Part shown: one piece after another, positions 6,212-12,515 of the stretch
Layout: each line of letters starts with the position of its first letter
How positions within the stretch are numbered: position 1 is the stretch's first letter
Source: Thermoleophilia bacterium
GTDB lineage: Bacteria; Actinomycetota; Thermoleophilia; RBG-16-64-13
Assembly: GCA_016929985.1 (NCBI GenBank)
Contig: JAFGIH010000033.1
Coordinates: forward strand, 1-13,446
DNA length: 13,446 nucleotides
Reading direction: 5' to 3'
Notes under the pieces: generated by a model
Told to the model about the DNA's origin: nothing
Database searches by the model: none
Seen by the model: the letters and a program-made list of their open reading frames with translations, nothing else
Translations under genes and position numbers: made by a program

Positions 6212-7018
6212 TCCCAGGGCCACATCCAAGAGCATCATGAGCGCGAACCCGGCCATGGCGCCTCCGGTGGCCAGATCGGCATGCTTGCCTCTTTGCGACT
6301 CCGGGATGACCTCCTCCACCACCACATAGATCATCGCTCCCGCGGCGAAGGCCAGGATGTAGGGCAGGATGGGCTGGGCCAGCGTCACCACCGCTGCACC
6401 GACCACCGCCGCCACGGGCTCCACCGCGCCGGACAGCACGCCGTAGACGAAGCTTCTGGGCCGCGACATGCCCGCCCCCCGCAGCGGCACCGACACCGCC
6501 GTCCCCTCGGGCAGGTTCTGGATGCCTATGCCGAGAGCCAACGCAGCCGCCGCGGCCAAAGTAGTCCCCCCTTCCTGCGCCACAGCGCCGAAGGCGACGC
6601 CCACCGCAAGACCCTCTGGGATGTTGTGCAGCGTGAGCGCGCCCACCAGGAGAGTATTCCGGCTCCACGACGTCTTGATGCCTTCTGTGTGATCGGACGA
6701 CAAGCCGGGATGCAGATGAGGCAGGGTGCGATCGACGGCGAACAGAAAGAGCCCGCCACAGACGAATCCCACCAGGGCCGGCATCCAGCGGGGAAGCCCG
6801 TCGGCCTCGGCCAGGTCCATGGCCGGGATCAGCAGCGACCACACGCTGGCCGCGATCATGACCCCCGCGGCGAACCCCAGCATGAGGTTCACCATGCGCT
6901 GGTTGACCGACTTCATTCCGAACACGAAAGCCGCGCCCACGCTCGTCATGAGCCACGTGAACACCGTGGCCAGGAAGGCCTGCAAGATCGGGCTCCACTC
7001 ACTGAACGACGAGATCAT
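6209..7018 (-). CDS. ZIP-family divalent metal transporter (GufA/ZupT type)
   Basis: The product is 269 aa, typical of bacterial ZIP permeases, which import zinc and other divalent metals across the cytoplasmic membrane. Metal-site motifs are intact: HNIPEG at 131-136 in one helix and QNLPEG at 167-172 in the next, plus Glu200 and Glu235/236 in later helices. A His-containing loop (HLHPGLSSDH, 101-110) precedes the helices carrying the metal site, as in the variable loop of the family. About eight hydrophobic segments are visible. The ATG at 7018 is chosen because GGAGG lies 5 nt upstream; the longer frame to 7183 would overlap the divergent MFS gene. A small hairpin abuts the ribosome binding site. 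Confidence 0.9.
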   Translation of the reverse strand: MISSFSEWSPILQAFLATVFTWLMTSVGAAFVFGMKSVNQRMVNLMLGFAAGVMIAASVWSLLIPAMDLAEADGLPRWMPALVGFVCGGLFLFAVDRTLPHLHPGLSSDHTEGIKTSWSRNTLLVGALTLHNIPEGLAVGVAFGAVAQEGGTTLAAAAALALGIGIQNLPEGTAVSVPLRGAGMSRPRSFVYGVLSGAVEPVAAVVGAAVVTLAQPILPYILAFAAGAMIYVVVEEVIPESQRGKHADLATGGAMAGFALMMLLDVALG

Positions 7019-7026
7019 GCGCTCCT

Positions 7027-7042
7027 CCACGCTCAAACGTGG
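7027..7042 (-). promoter_or_regulatory. Small hairpin next to the ZIP ribosome binding site
   Basis: On the minus strand CCACG, a 6-nt loop and CGTGG lead directly into GGAGG and the start codon at 7018. The stem overlaps the first bases of the ribosome binding site, so folding could limit access. The stem is only 5 bp. Confidence 0.25.
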
Positions 7043-7112
7043 CGGCCCCGGGCCCGCCGCCCCGGCGCAGTCCGCCGTTTTGGGCGCCGCCCGTGTGTGC
7101 ACGGTAGCATTT

Positions 7113-7127
7113 CCACCGCTTTGGTGG
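7113..7127. promoter_or_regulatory. Inverted repeat between the ZIP and MFS genes (possible operator)
   Basis: CCACC-GCTTT-GGTGG is a perfect 5-bp inverted repeat in the 123-bp divergent region, 14 bp before the MFS start. Its last bases overlap a possible -10 (TGG-CATTGT, 7125-7133, 8 nt before ATG 7142). Position suits a repressor site acting on one or both genes. It does not look like a Zur box that I know. Confidence 0.25.
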
Positions 7128-7141
7128 CATTGTGAGTGGCC

Positions 7142-8338
7142 ATGAACCCCCACGACGTCACCGCCAACCCTGCCCTGCGGCATCGCATCCCGCTCTACCC
7201 CACTCAGTTCCTCTGTGCAATGGCGATCGTGTCGCTGGGGCCATTACTTGACTCCATGATGACCGACCTTGGCGTCTCGCTCAGCCGGGGCGGCCTCATC
7301 AGCGCCGGGCTCTTCGCCGGGAACGTCAGCGGCATCGTGATCCTCAACACCGTTTTGGCGCGGGTGGCGGCCAAGCGGATACTCCTGAGTGGCACCCTGC
7401 TCCAGGGCGCCAGCCTCATTGCCGCGGGCCTGGCGACCACCGGTCTCTCGTCACTGTTCGTCGCATACCTGTTCGTAGGCTTCAGCGGAGCTTTGATGAA
7501 CGCGACCTGCTGGATGTGGCAATCGGCCCACATGAAGAAGAATGCGGCCGCGGCCGCCCTGCAGATGATCCTCTTCTTCGGGCTGGCCATGATGATCGTG
7601 CCGCTTGTGCTCGGGTTGGTGCTCGACGAAGGGGCGACCTGGCGGTGGATCCTCGTGACCGAGGGCGGGCTCTCCCTGCTCAGTGCGGTCGCCTTCATAG
7701 GGGCGCCCCTGCTCGACATTCCCGGAAGGCAGAACGTGCGTCCTGCGCAGCTCAAGCAGGTGTTCTCCTACAACGTCGGGCTTCTGCTGGGCATGATGGG
7801 GGCCGGCTTCACGTACGTCGGCGCCGAGATGACCATGAATGTGTGGCTGCCCAAGTTCCAGATCGACGTCTTCGATGCCGGCGACACCTGGGCCAGCCTC
7901 TCGGTGACCCTTTTCTGGGCCGGGCTCATCGCCGGCCGCCTCATCGTGATGACTCTCACCAAACGCTTCTCCCCAGCCCGGCTGCTGCTGGTCTGTGCCT
8001 GCGTCATGGCCGTCTTCACGGTCGCCGTCGCCTTTGCCCCTTCGCAGGTGGCATCGCTGGTACTCACTGTGGGAGCCGGTCTCGGAGCCTCTGCGTCGTA
8101 CGGTCTCATCGGGAGCTACTCCGGGCGTTTCCCGGGATGGCAATCGAGCGTGGCCTCCTCCATCTTCATCCTCTCCGGCGGCATCGGCAGCATCACGTTC
8201 CCGTACATCATGGGCCCGCTGGCCGATAGCGCGGGGTTTCAGATAGCCCTGGCCTTGATAGCGGTGCCCGCCATCGTCTATGCGCTGTTCGCACTGCTCA
8301 TCCACGCGCGGGCCGGTGAAAGGGGCCACACCTCATGA
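7142..8338 (+). CDS. MFS transporter, first of a tandem pair
   Basis: The product is 398 aa with about 12 hydrophobic helices, a major facilitator superfamily secondary transporter. YVGAEMTMNVWLPKF in the seventh helix region resembles the VGAE motif of sugar-type MFS carriers (FucP-like), but the substrate cannot be inferred. Other landmarks are HMKKN in the central N-half and GSYSGRFPGWQS near the C-terminus. It is roughly 60% identical by eye to the next gene. The ATG at 7142 is chosen over the GTG at 7136; neither has a good ribosome binding site. Its stop overlaps the next start (ATGA, 8335-8338), indicating translational coupling. Confidence 0.9.
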   Translation: MNPHDVTANPALRHRIPLYPTQFLCAMAIVSLGPLLDSMMTDLGVSLSRGGLISAGLFAGNVSGIVILNTVLARVAAKRILLSGTLLQGASLIAAGLATTGLSSLFVAYLFVGFSGALMNATCWMWQSAHMKKNAAAAALQMILFFGLAMMIVPLVLGLVLDEGATWRWILVTEGGLSLLSAVAFIGAPLLDIPGRQNVRPAQLKQVFSYNVGLLLGMMGAGFTYVGAEMTMNVWLPKFQIDVFDAGDTWASLSVTLFWAGLIAGRLIVMTLTKRFSPARLLLVCACVMAVFTVAVAFAPSQVASLVLTVGAGLGASASYGLIGSYSGRFPGWQSSVASSIFILSGGIGSITFPYIMGPLADSAGFQIALALIAVPAIVYALFALLIHARAGERGHTS

Positions 8339-9546
8339 GTACCGGATCCGGCCTGGCGACTGGTCCAGACCCATCGACCAACCCCAGCCTCCGGTATCGT
8401 CTGCCGCTCTATCCGAGCAATCTGATGGGCGCGGTCATCATGGTCTCTCTCGGGCCGTTGCTCGACCCCATCATGAAAGACCTCGGCGTCGGGCTGAGCC
8501 AGGCCGGGCTCATAGGTGCCGGGCTCTTTGTCGGAAACACCCTTGGCATCATCATCTGCAACACAAATCTCGCCCACGTGCCGGCCAAGTGGGCGATCGT
8601 CGCCGGGACCTTTCTGCAAAGCATCGGGCTCGTACTTGCGGGGCTGGTCTCAAAGGATCTGTGGACGCTCTTCGCAGCTTACTTCGTCGTCGGCGCCTGT
8701 GGGGCGTTGGTCAACACCACCTGCTGGATCTGGCTCGGCGCGCACATGAAGAAGAACATGGCCGCCTCAGCCCTTCAGATGATCCTCTTCTTCGGCGTGG
8801 GGATGCTGGTGACCCCCGTGATCCTCGGTCCGATTCTGGAAAGGGGAGCATCGTGGCGTTGGATTCTCGTTGTGCAAGGCGGGCTGTCGATGGCCTTGGC
8901 GCTCGTGTTCGTGTGGCTGCCGCTCTTGGATGTGCCCGGACGCAGAAACGTGCGCCTCGCGGACTTCAGGCAGGTGCTGGCGCATAATCGCGGGCTGCTA
9001 CTAGGCATGATGGGCGCCTGCTTCATGTATGCCGGAGCGGAGACCACCATCAATGTGTGGCTGCCGAAGTTCCAGATAGACGTCTTCGGCGCCGGCGACA
9101 CCTGGGCCAGCCTGTCGGTGACCCTCTTCTGGGTGGGCCTGGTGGTGGGCAGGCTGGTCATCATGCCACTGACCGCCCGTTTCTCCCCGGCCCGGCTGCT
9201 GCTGGTCTGCGCCGGCGTGCTGGCGGTCTTCTGCGTGGCGTTGTCGGTCTCACCTACGCAAGTCGTCGCCCTCGTTCTGTCCGTTGGCGCCGGTTTGGGG
9301 GCGTCGGCCTCGTATGGGCTCATCGGCAGCTACTCCGGGCGCTTTCCCGGGTGGCAGTCCGGAGTGGCCTCCTCGCTCTTCATCCTCGCCGGCGGGGTGG
9401 GCTGCACAGTGTTCCCCTACCTCATGGGACCCATCGCCAGCAGCGCCGGCTTCCGGATCGCCCTCGGCACCGTCGCGGTCCCGGCCGTCTTGTACGGACT
9501 GTTCTCCCTGCTCATCCACGCTCGCTCGGGCGAGGCGCGCACGTAG
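8335..9546 (+). CDS. MFS transporter, second of a tandem pair
   Basis: The product is 403 aa, with the same 12-helix layout and landmarks as the preceding gene (HMKKN; YAGAETTINVWLPKF; GSYSGRFPGWQS). The C-terminal half is more conserved than the N-terminal half, with nearly identical nucleotide blocks, so the pair arose by duplication with possible later gene conversion. The start overlaps the upstream stop by 4 bp, and GAAAGGGG lies 9 nt upstream. The N-terminus has about 10 extra polar residues compared with its partner. The two may carry related substrates or work together, but nothing in the sequence decides this. Confidence 0.9.
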   Translation: MSTGSGLATGPDPSTNPSLRYRLPLYPSNLMGAVIMVSLGPLLDPIMKDLGVGLSQAGLIGAGLFVGNTLGIIICNTNLAHVPAKWAIVAGTFLQSIGLVLAGLVSKDLWTLFAAYFVVGACGALVNTTCWIWLGAHMKKNMAASALQMILFFGVGMLVTPVILGPILERGASWRWILVVQGGLSMALALVFVWLPLLDVPGRRNVRLADFRQVLAHNRGLLLGMMGACFMYAGAETTINVWLPKFQIDVFGAGDTWASLSVTLFWVGLVVGRLVIMPLTARFSPARLLLVCAGVLAVFCVALSVSPTQVVALVLSVGAGLGASASYGLIGSYSGRFPGWQSGVASSLFILAGGVGCTVFPYLMGPIASSAGFRIALGTVAVPAVLYGLFSLLIHARSGEART

Positions 9547-9568
9547 CAGATCGGCCGGCGGTCTCGGC

Positions 9569-9577
9569 TGCTAGAAT
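9569..9577 (+). promoter_or_regulatory. Extended -10 promoter box for the DUF2721 gene
   Basis: TGC-TAGAAT has a TG extension and a good -10 hexamer at 9572-9577, 47 bp before the ATG at 9625. No clear -35 is visible, as often with extended -10 promoters. Confidence 0.45.
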
Positions 9578-9624
9578 CCCCGCCTTGGCCTGATCTCACC
9601 ATCGCGTTCGCAAGGGGGTCGCTC

Positions 9625-10113
9625 ATGCCGGCCGTGGAATCATCGGAACTCATCCCTGTCCTGCAGACCGCCATCAGCCCGATGGTGCTGATCTCCGGTG
9701 TAGGGCTGCTGCTTCTCACCATGACCAACCGGCTGGGGAGGATCGTCGACCGCACCCGTTCGCTGGCCGCCCGAGTCAGGCAGCCCGAAGGCGAAGAGAA
9801 GGCGGCGGCTCAGGCTCAACTCCGCCTCCTTGCCGAGCGGGCGCGCATCATGCGCCGTTCCATCGCCTTCGCTGGGTTCTGCGTCCTGTTCGCAGCCGTG
9901 CTGGTGATATCGCTGTTCGTCACCTCGCTGGCCGGCGTCGACATCCCCTGGCTGTTCGCGGCCTTCTTCATCCTCAGCCTGGTCAGCCTCATCGCCTCCA
10001 TGGTGGAGTTCATCCGCGACGTGAACATGTCGCTCGAGCCCGTCGCGCTCGAAGTGGGCGAGGGGTGGGAGAAGAAGCCCACGAGGCGGGCACGGCGTCG
10101 CAGCCTGCGCTAA
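9625..10113 (+). CDS. DUF2721-family membrane protein
   Basis: The product is 162 aa. The N-terminal signature LQTAISPMVLISGVGLLLLTMTNR (13-36) and the following LGRIVDRTR are typical of DUF2721. Three membrane segments are seen at about 13-33, 80-102 and 107-131. Between the first two is a charged, probably helical cytoplasmic region. The tail is strongly basic (KKPTRRARRRS). The function of the family is not known. AAGGGGGT (9612-9619) five nt before the ATG supports the start. It follows the MFS pair but has its own promoter candidate. Confidence 0.85.
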   Translation: MPAVESSELIPVLQTAISPMVLISGVGLLLLTMTNRLGRIVDRTRSLAARVRQPEGEEKAAAQAQLRLLAERARIMRRSIAFAGFCVLFAAVLVISLFVTSLAGVDIPWLFAAFFILSLVSLIASMVEFIRDVNMSLEPVALEVGEGWEKKPTRRARRRSLR

Positions 10114-10147
10114 CTGGTCGACCGCGCGCAGAGCCGGCCGGACCGCG

Positions 10148-11062
10148 CTACGGCCGCCACACCAGCATGGGCGTCTGCTCGACGTACTCCGCGTAGTCGG
10201 CGCGCGTGGCCAAGATCCGGCGCTCCATCATGGGGACGCTCACGAAGACGAAGAGGACAGTGATTGCGGCTGCTCCGACCACGGTCCACCACCATCCCAA
10301 AGCCGCGCTCAGGGCGAACAGCCACAGGCCCCACCAGGTCAACACCTCTCCCAGGTAGTTGGGATGCCGGCTACGCATCCACAGCCCCTCCCGCATGACA
10401 CGACCGCGACTACGCGGATCGCGCCGGAACCTTCGCATCTGCTCGTCGGCGACGAAAGCGAGTGTGATCGCCCCCAGTGTCACGACGATCCCCAGACCAT
10501 CAACCCAACCGAGCCCGGCCGCGCCCTCCCGGCTGATCGCGTACAAGGGCAGACACCCCAGATACACCATGATGGTGGGGAAGAGGTGGATTCCGAAGAA
10601 GCTCACCGGCCAGTAGAGCCGTCTGAACCTCTTTCGGAACGAGACGTAACGGAAATCCTCTTTGGAGAGTCCCGGCCAATCCCGGTAGAAGTTGCTGGTG
10701 AGCCGCAGCGCATAGAGGAACACCAGCGCCGTCACGATGATCTGGCGTGCATCGACAGGCGCGGCTGCGCCCGCTCCGCCCCCAGCGCCGTCTCCGCCTC
10801 CCCAGCCCGTCCAGGCGTAGTACCCGGCGATGGCCAAGGGCTGGACGCTCCAGTACGGGTCGTAGACGCTGGAGTTGTCGACCAGCACAGACACGGCGAA
10901 CACCACCACGGTCGCCACCGCGGTCCCCAGGCCTAGGTCGGCCAGCGGGTGGGCGAGACCGGCCGCCCTCACCACCAGCACGGCCACCACAAGCGCGACG
11001 ATGTATGTAGCCGCGCTGATCACCATTCCGGGGGCCCGCGCGGCGCGGAGCTTCTCTCTCAT
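10148..11062 (-). CDS. DUF1295 / steroid 5-alpha-reductase-like polytopic membrane protein
   Basis: The product is 304 aa. VDNSSVYDPYWSVQPL at 61-76 and the C-terminal signature LWMRSRHPNYLGEVLTWWG (227-245), followed by SVPMMERRI at 275-283, place it in the DUF1295 / isoprenylcysteine methyltransferase-like membrane superfamily. Members reduce or methylate lipid-like substrates; the exact reaction here is unknown. Several hydrophobic helices are visible, and a Gly-rich insert at 87-101 is unusual. The start ATG has no Shine-Dalgarno sequence, but TATCAT lies 6 nt upstream on the same strand. The frame is open to 11632, but starting there would run through the divergent DUF6125 gene, so 11062 is preferred. 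Confidence 0.82.
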   Translation of the reverse strand: MREKLRAARAPGMVISAATYIVALVVAVLVVRAAGLAHPLADLGLGTAVATVVVFAVSVLVDNSSVYDPYWSVQPLAIAGYYAWTGWGGGDGAGGGAGAAAPVDARQIIVTALVFLYALRLTSNFYRDWPGLSKEDFRYVSFRKRFRRLYWPVSFFGIHLFPTIMVYLGCLPLYAISREGAAGLGWVDGLGIVVTLGAITLAFVADEQMRRFRRDPRSRGRVMREGLWMRSRHPNYLGEVLTWWGLWLFALSAALGWWWTVVGAAAITVLFVFVSVPMMERRILATRADYAEYVEQTPMLVWRP

Positions 11063-11068
11063 GCACCC

Positions 11069-11085
11069 ATGATATCGGTTATGCT
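11069..11085. promoter_or_regulatory. Back-to-back -10 boxes of a divergent leaderless pair
   Basis: On the minus strand TATCAT (11074-11069) lies 6 nt before the ATG at 11062. On the plus strand TATGCT (11080-11085) lies 7 nt before the ATG at 11093. The two boxes are 5 bp apart and no Shine-Dalgarno sequence serves either gene. Both mRNAs would begin at or near their start codons. Confidence 0.42.
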
Positions 11086-11092
11086 CATGACT

Positions 11093-11626
11093 ATGGACCT
11101 CTCGCGTTTCGACACCATGGACGCCGACGAGCTGCGCAGCTACCTTTCGTTCCTGCTCTGGCACTACCGCGTGGTCGACAGCTTCTGGTTCCTCTACCTG
11201 GCCGACGAGTACGACCTCGCGGCCGCCGAGAAGCTCAACGAGCGGGTCTGGGCCCGGGTCTCCGGTCTGGCCGCGCGCGATCTGGTGAGCCGGTTCAAGG
11301 TCGCCGAGCAAGGCCTGGGGGGGTTCGCCAAGGTCTTGCGCCTCTATCCCTGGACCTTGCTTCTTGAGTATCAGATCGAAGAGTCGCCCGACGAGATCGT
11401 CCTCTCGGTACCGTGCTGCGCTACCCAGGAAGCGCGGCGCACCCGGGGGCTGCCGGAGTACGAATGCAGGGAGATGCACCGGCGCGAGTTCGTGGGCATC
11501 GCCGCGCAGGTGGACCCGCGGATACAGGTGCACTGCGACTTCGCTCCGCCCAGGGAGCGGCCGGCCGGATTCGATTGCCGGTGGCGGTTCACGCTGGGCT
11601 GGTCTGCCGAGGGGCCGGAACGGTAA
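11093..11626 (+). CDS. DUF6125-family protein
   Basis: The product is 177 aa from the ATG at 11093. The N-terminal half has the family's helical pattern (LLWHYRVVDSFWFLYLADEYDL, 21-42; ERVWARV, 50-56). The C-terminal half has conserved cysteines at 108/109, 125, 148 and 162, in VPCCATQEARRTRG, PEYEC, RIQVHCDFAPP and DCRWRF. These could bind a metal or form a redox site, but no function is established that I can name. In-frame ATGs at 11069, 11081 and 11087 exist. The 11093 start is preferred because TATGCT is 7 nt upstream and fits a leaderless transcript. Confidence 0.75.
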   Translation: MDLSRFDTMDADELRSYLSFLLWHYRVVDSFWFLYLADEYDLAAAEKLNERVWARVSGLAARDLVSRFKVAEQGLGGFAKVLRLYPWTLLLEYQIEESPDEIVLSVPCCATQEARRTRGLPEYECREMHRREFVGIAAQVDPRIQVHCDFAPPRERPAGFDCRWRFTLGWSAEGPER

Positions 11627-11638
11627 CCACACGTCCGA

Positions 11639-12220
11639 CTACGAGACTGCTGCCCGCGTCCTCAGCCTAGCGCGGATACCCAAGGACAGCGCGTACCCAA
11701 CCAATGCGCCCGCCGTGTTCACGATGACATCGTCGATGTCCACCGTACGGTAGTTGTCGTCCACCGCGACGCACAGCACGAGCTGCACCAGCTCGATCGT
11801 CAACGATCCCCCGACCCCGACGGCGAGGGCCCACTTCCAGGCCCGCAGCCGCGGCCATAGCGCGGGACCGACAAGCGTGAAGGGGACGAGGAGAAGGAAA
11901 TTCCCCCCGTGCTGGCGGATGATCTGGCCCGCGCTCAGGTGGTGGAACGAGTCGACGAAGTGCCGGAGGGGAATCAGATTGACCCGTCCGATCGAAAACC
12001 CGAAACCCTCCCAGGCCGGCAGCGGGAAGAAGGCCTGCGACGCTATCCAGCATGCGTAGCAGGCCAAGAAGACGACGCCGAGAGTGTGCCAGAGCCCCGT
12101 GCGGGCCCTGAGCTGAAACACGACGATGGCGACAGCGACCGCCGCCCCCACCAGCCACATGACCGACCCGTTGATCAGCAACTCAGCCTCTCGCCGCTGT
12201 TCGCGAGAGCGCGCGGGCAT
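11639..12220 (-). CDS. VanZ-family membrane protein
   Basis: The product is 193 aa. VanZ-family landmarks are in order: FFPLP at 64-68, NLIPL at 81-85, NFLLLVPF at 107-114, IELVQL at 142-147 and the signature RTVDIDDVIVNTAGALVGY at 158-176. Four to five membrane helices are visible. The family is named after the teicoplanin-resistance accessory VanZ, but most members are unlinked to resistance and their function is unclear; no van cluster is present here. The ATG at 12220 has GAGGCGAGG about 8 nt upstream; a later TTG (12181) or ATG (12160) is possible. It converges on the DUF6125 gene and starts 15 bp after a WG-repeat remnant. Confidence 0.85.
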   Translation of the reverse strand: MPARSREQRREAELLINGSVMWLVGAAVAVAIVVFQLRARTGLWHTLGVVFLACYACWIASQAFFPLPAWEGFGFSIGRVNLIPLRHFVDSFHHLSAGQIIRQHGGNFLLLVPFTLVGPALWPRLRAWKWALAVGVGGSLTIELVQLVLCVAVDDNYRTVDIDDVIVNTAGALVGYALSLGIRARLRTRAAVS

Positions 12221-12235
12221 GAGCGTGGCCTCGCC

Positions 12236-12438
12236 TCACGAGCCGGTCGAACTCGGGGTCTGCCAGGATTCCCAGTCCGTACTCTCGGTCTCCCACATGA
12301 CCGCGCCCGTGGTATCGATGTAGGCGTCCATGTATCGATGGAGAGTCCCCCCGGCTCATCTGCCGCCCCACAGCCCAAGAGGACAAGACAGAAGCCTAGG
12401 CAAGACAGGACGCCGAGTAGCGCACGGGACCCCGTCAA
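12236..12438 (-). pseudogene. Remnant of a WG-repeat lipoprotein: leader plus last repeat, out of frame
   Basis: From a TTG at 12438 the minus strand encodes a classic lipoprotein leader: short basic n-region, hydrophobic ALLGVLSCLGFCLVLL and lipobox LLGC, followed by GAADEPGG. About 30 bp later a different frame encodes MDAYIDTTGAVMWETES and stops at 12236. This matches the end of the neighbouring WG gene (MNAYIDTTGAVIWQS). The leader frame instead runs into Arg/Pro-rich text to 12175. This looks like a WG-repeat lipoprotein that lost its repeats by internal deletion with a frame change. An overlapping alternative is a short coupled ORF starting at 12519 (ATG overlaps the WG stop), but its N-terminus would be a poor signal peptide. 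Confidence 0.5.
12297..12332. repeat. Direct repeat copy 1 (WG C-terminal repeat segment)
   Basis: These 36 bp match 12577-12612 at 34 positions, with differences at 12314 and 12328. The second copy lies inside the intact WG gene, 280 bp away, which shows that the two segments are paralogous. Confidence 0.85.
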
Positions 12439-12515
12439 TGCTCGGACTGAACCGTGACAATCGTGCTGACAGTCTGTCCGCCGGCCTGGGCACCGGCCGT
12501 GCGTCTGGCAGTGCA

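Noticed and set aside
10949..11068. Long 5' extension of the DUF6125 reading frame
   Set aside because: It lies entirely over the divergent DUF1295 gene, and family similarity begins only after 11093.
11063..11632. Large open frame on the minus strand upstream of the DUF1295 protein
   Set aside because: It is the antisense of the DUF6125 gene; its Pro/Arg-rich text resembles no family, and the membrane protein begins naturally at 11062.
11639..12220. Glycopeptide resistance locus suggested by the VanZ-family gene
   Set aside because: No vanH, vanA, vanX or regulator genes are nearby; VanZ-family proteins are widespread outside resistance clusters.
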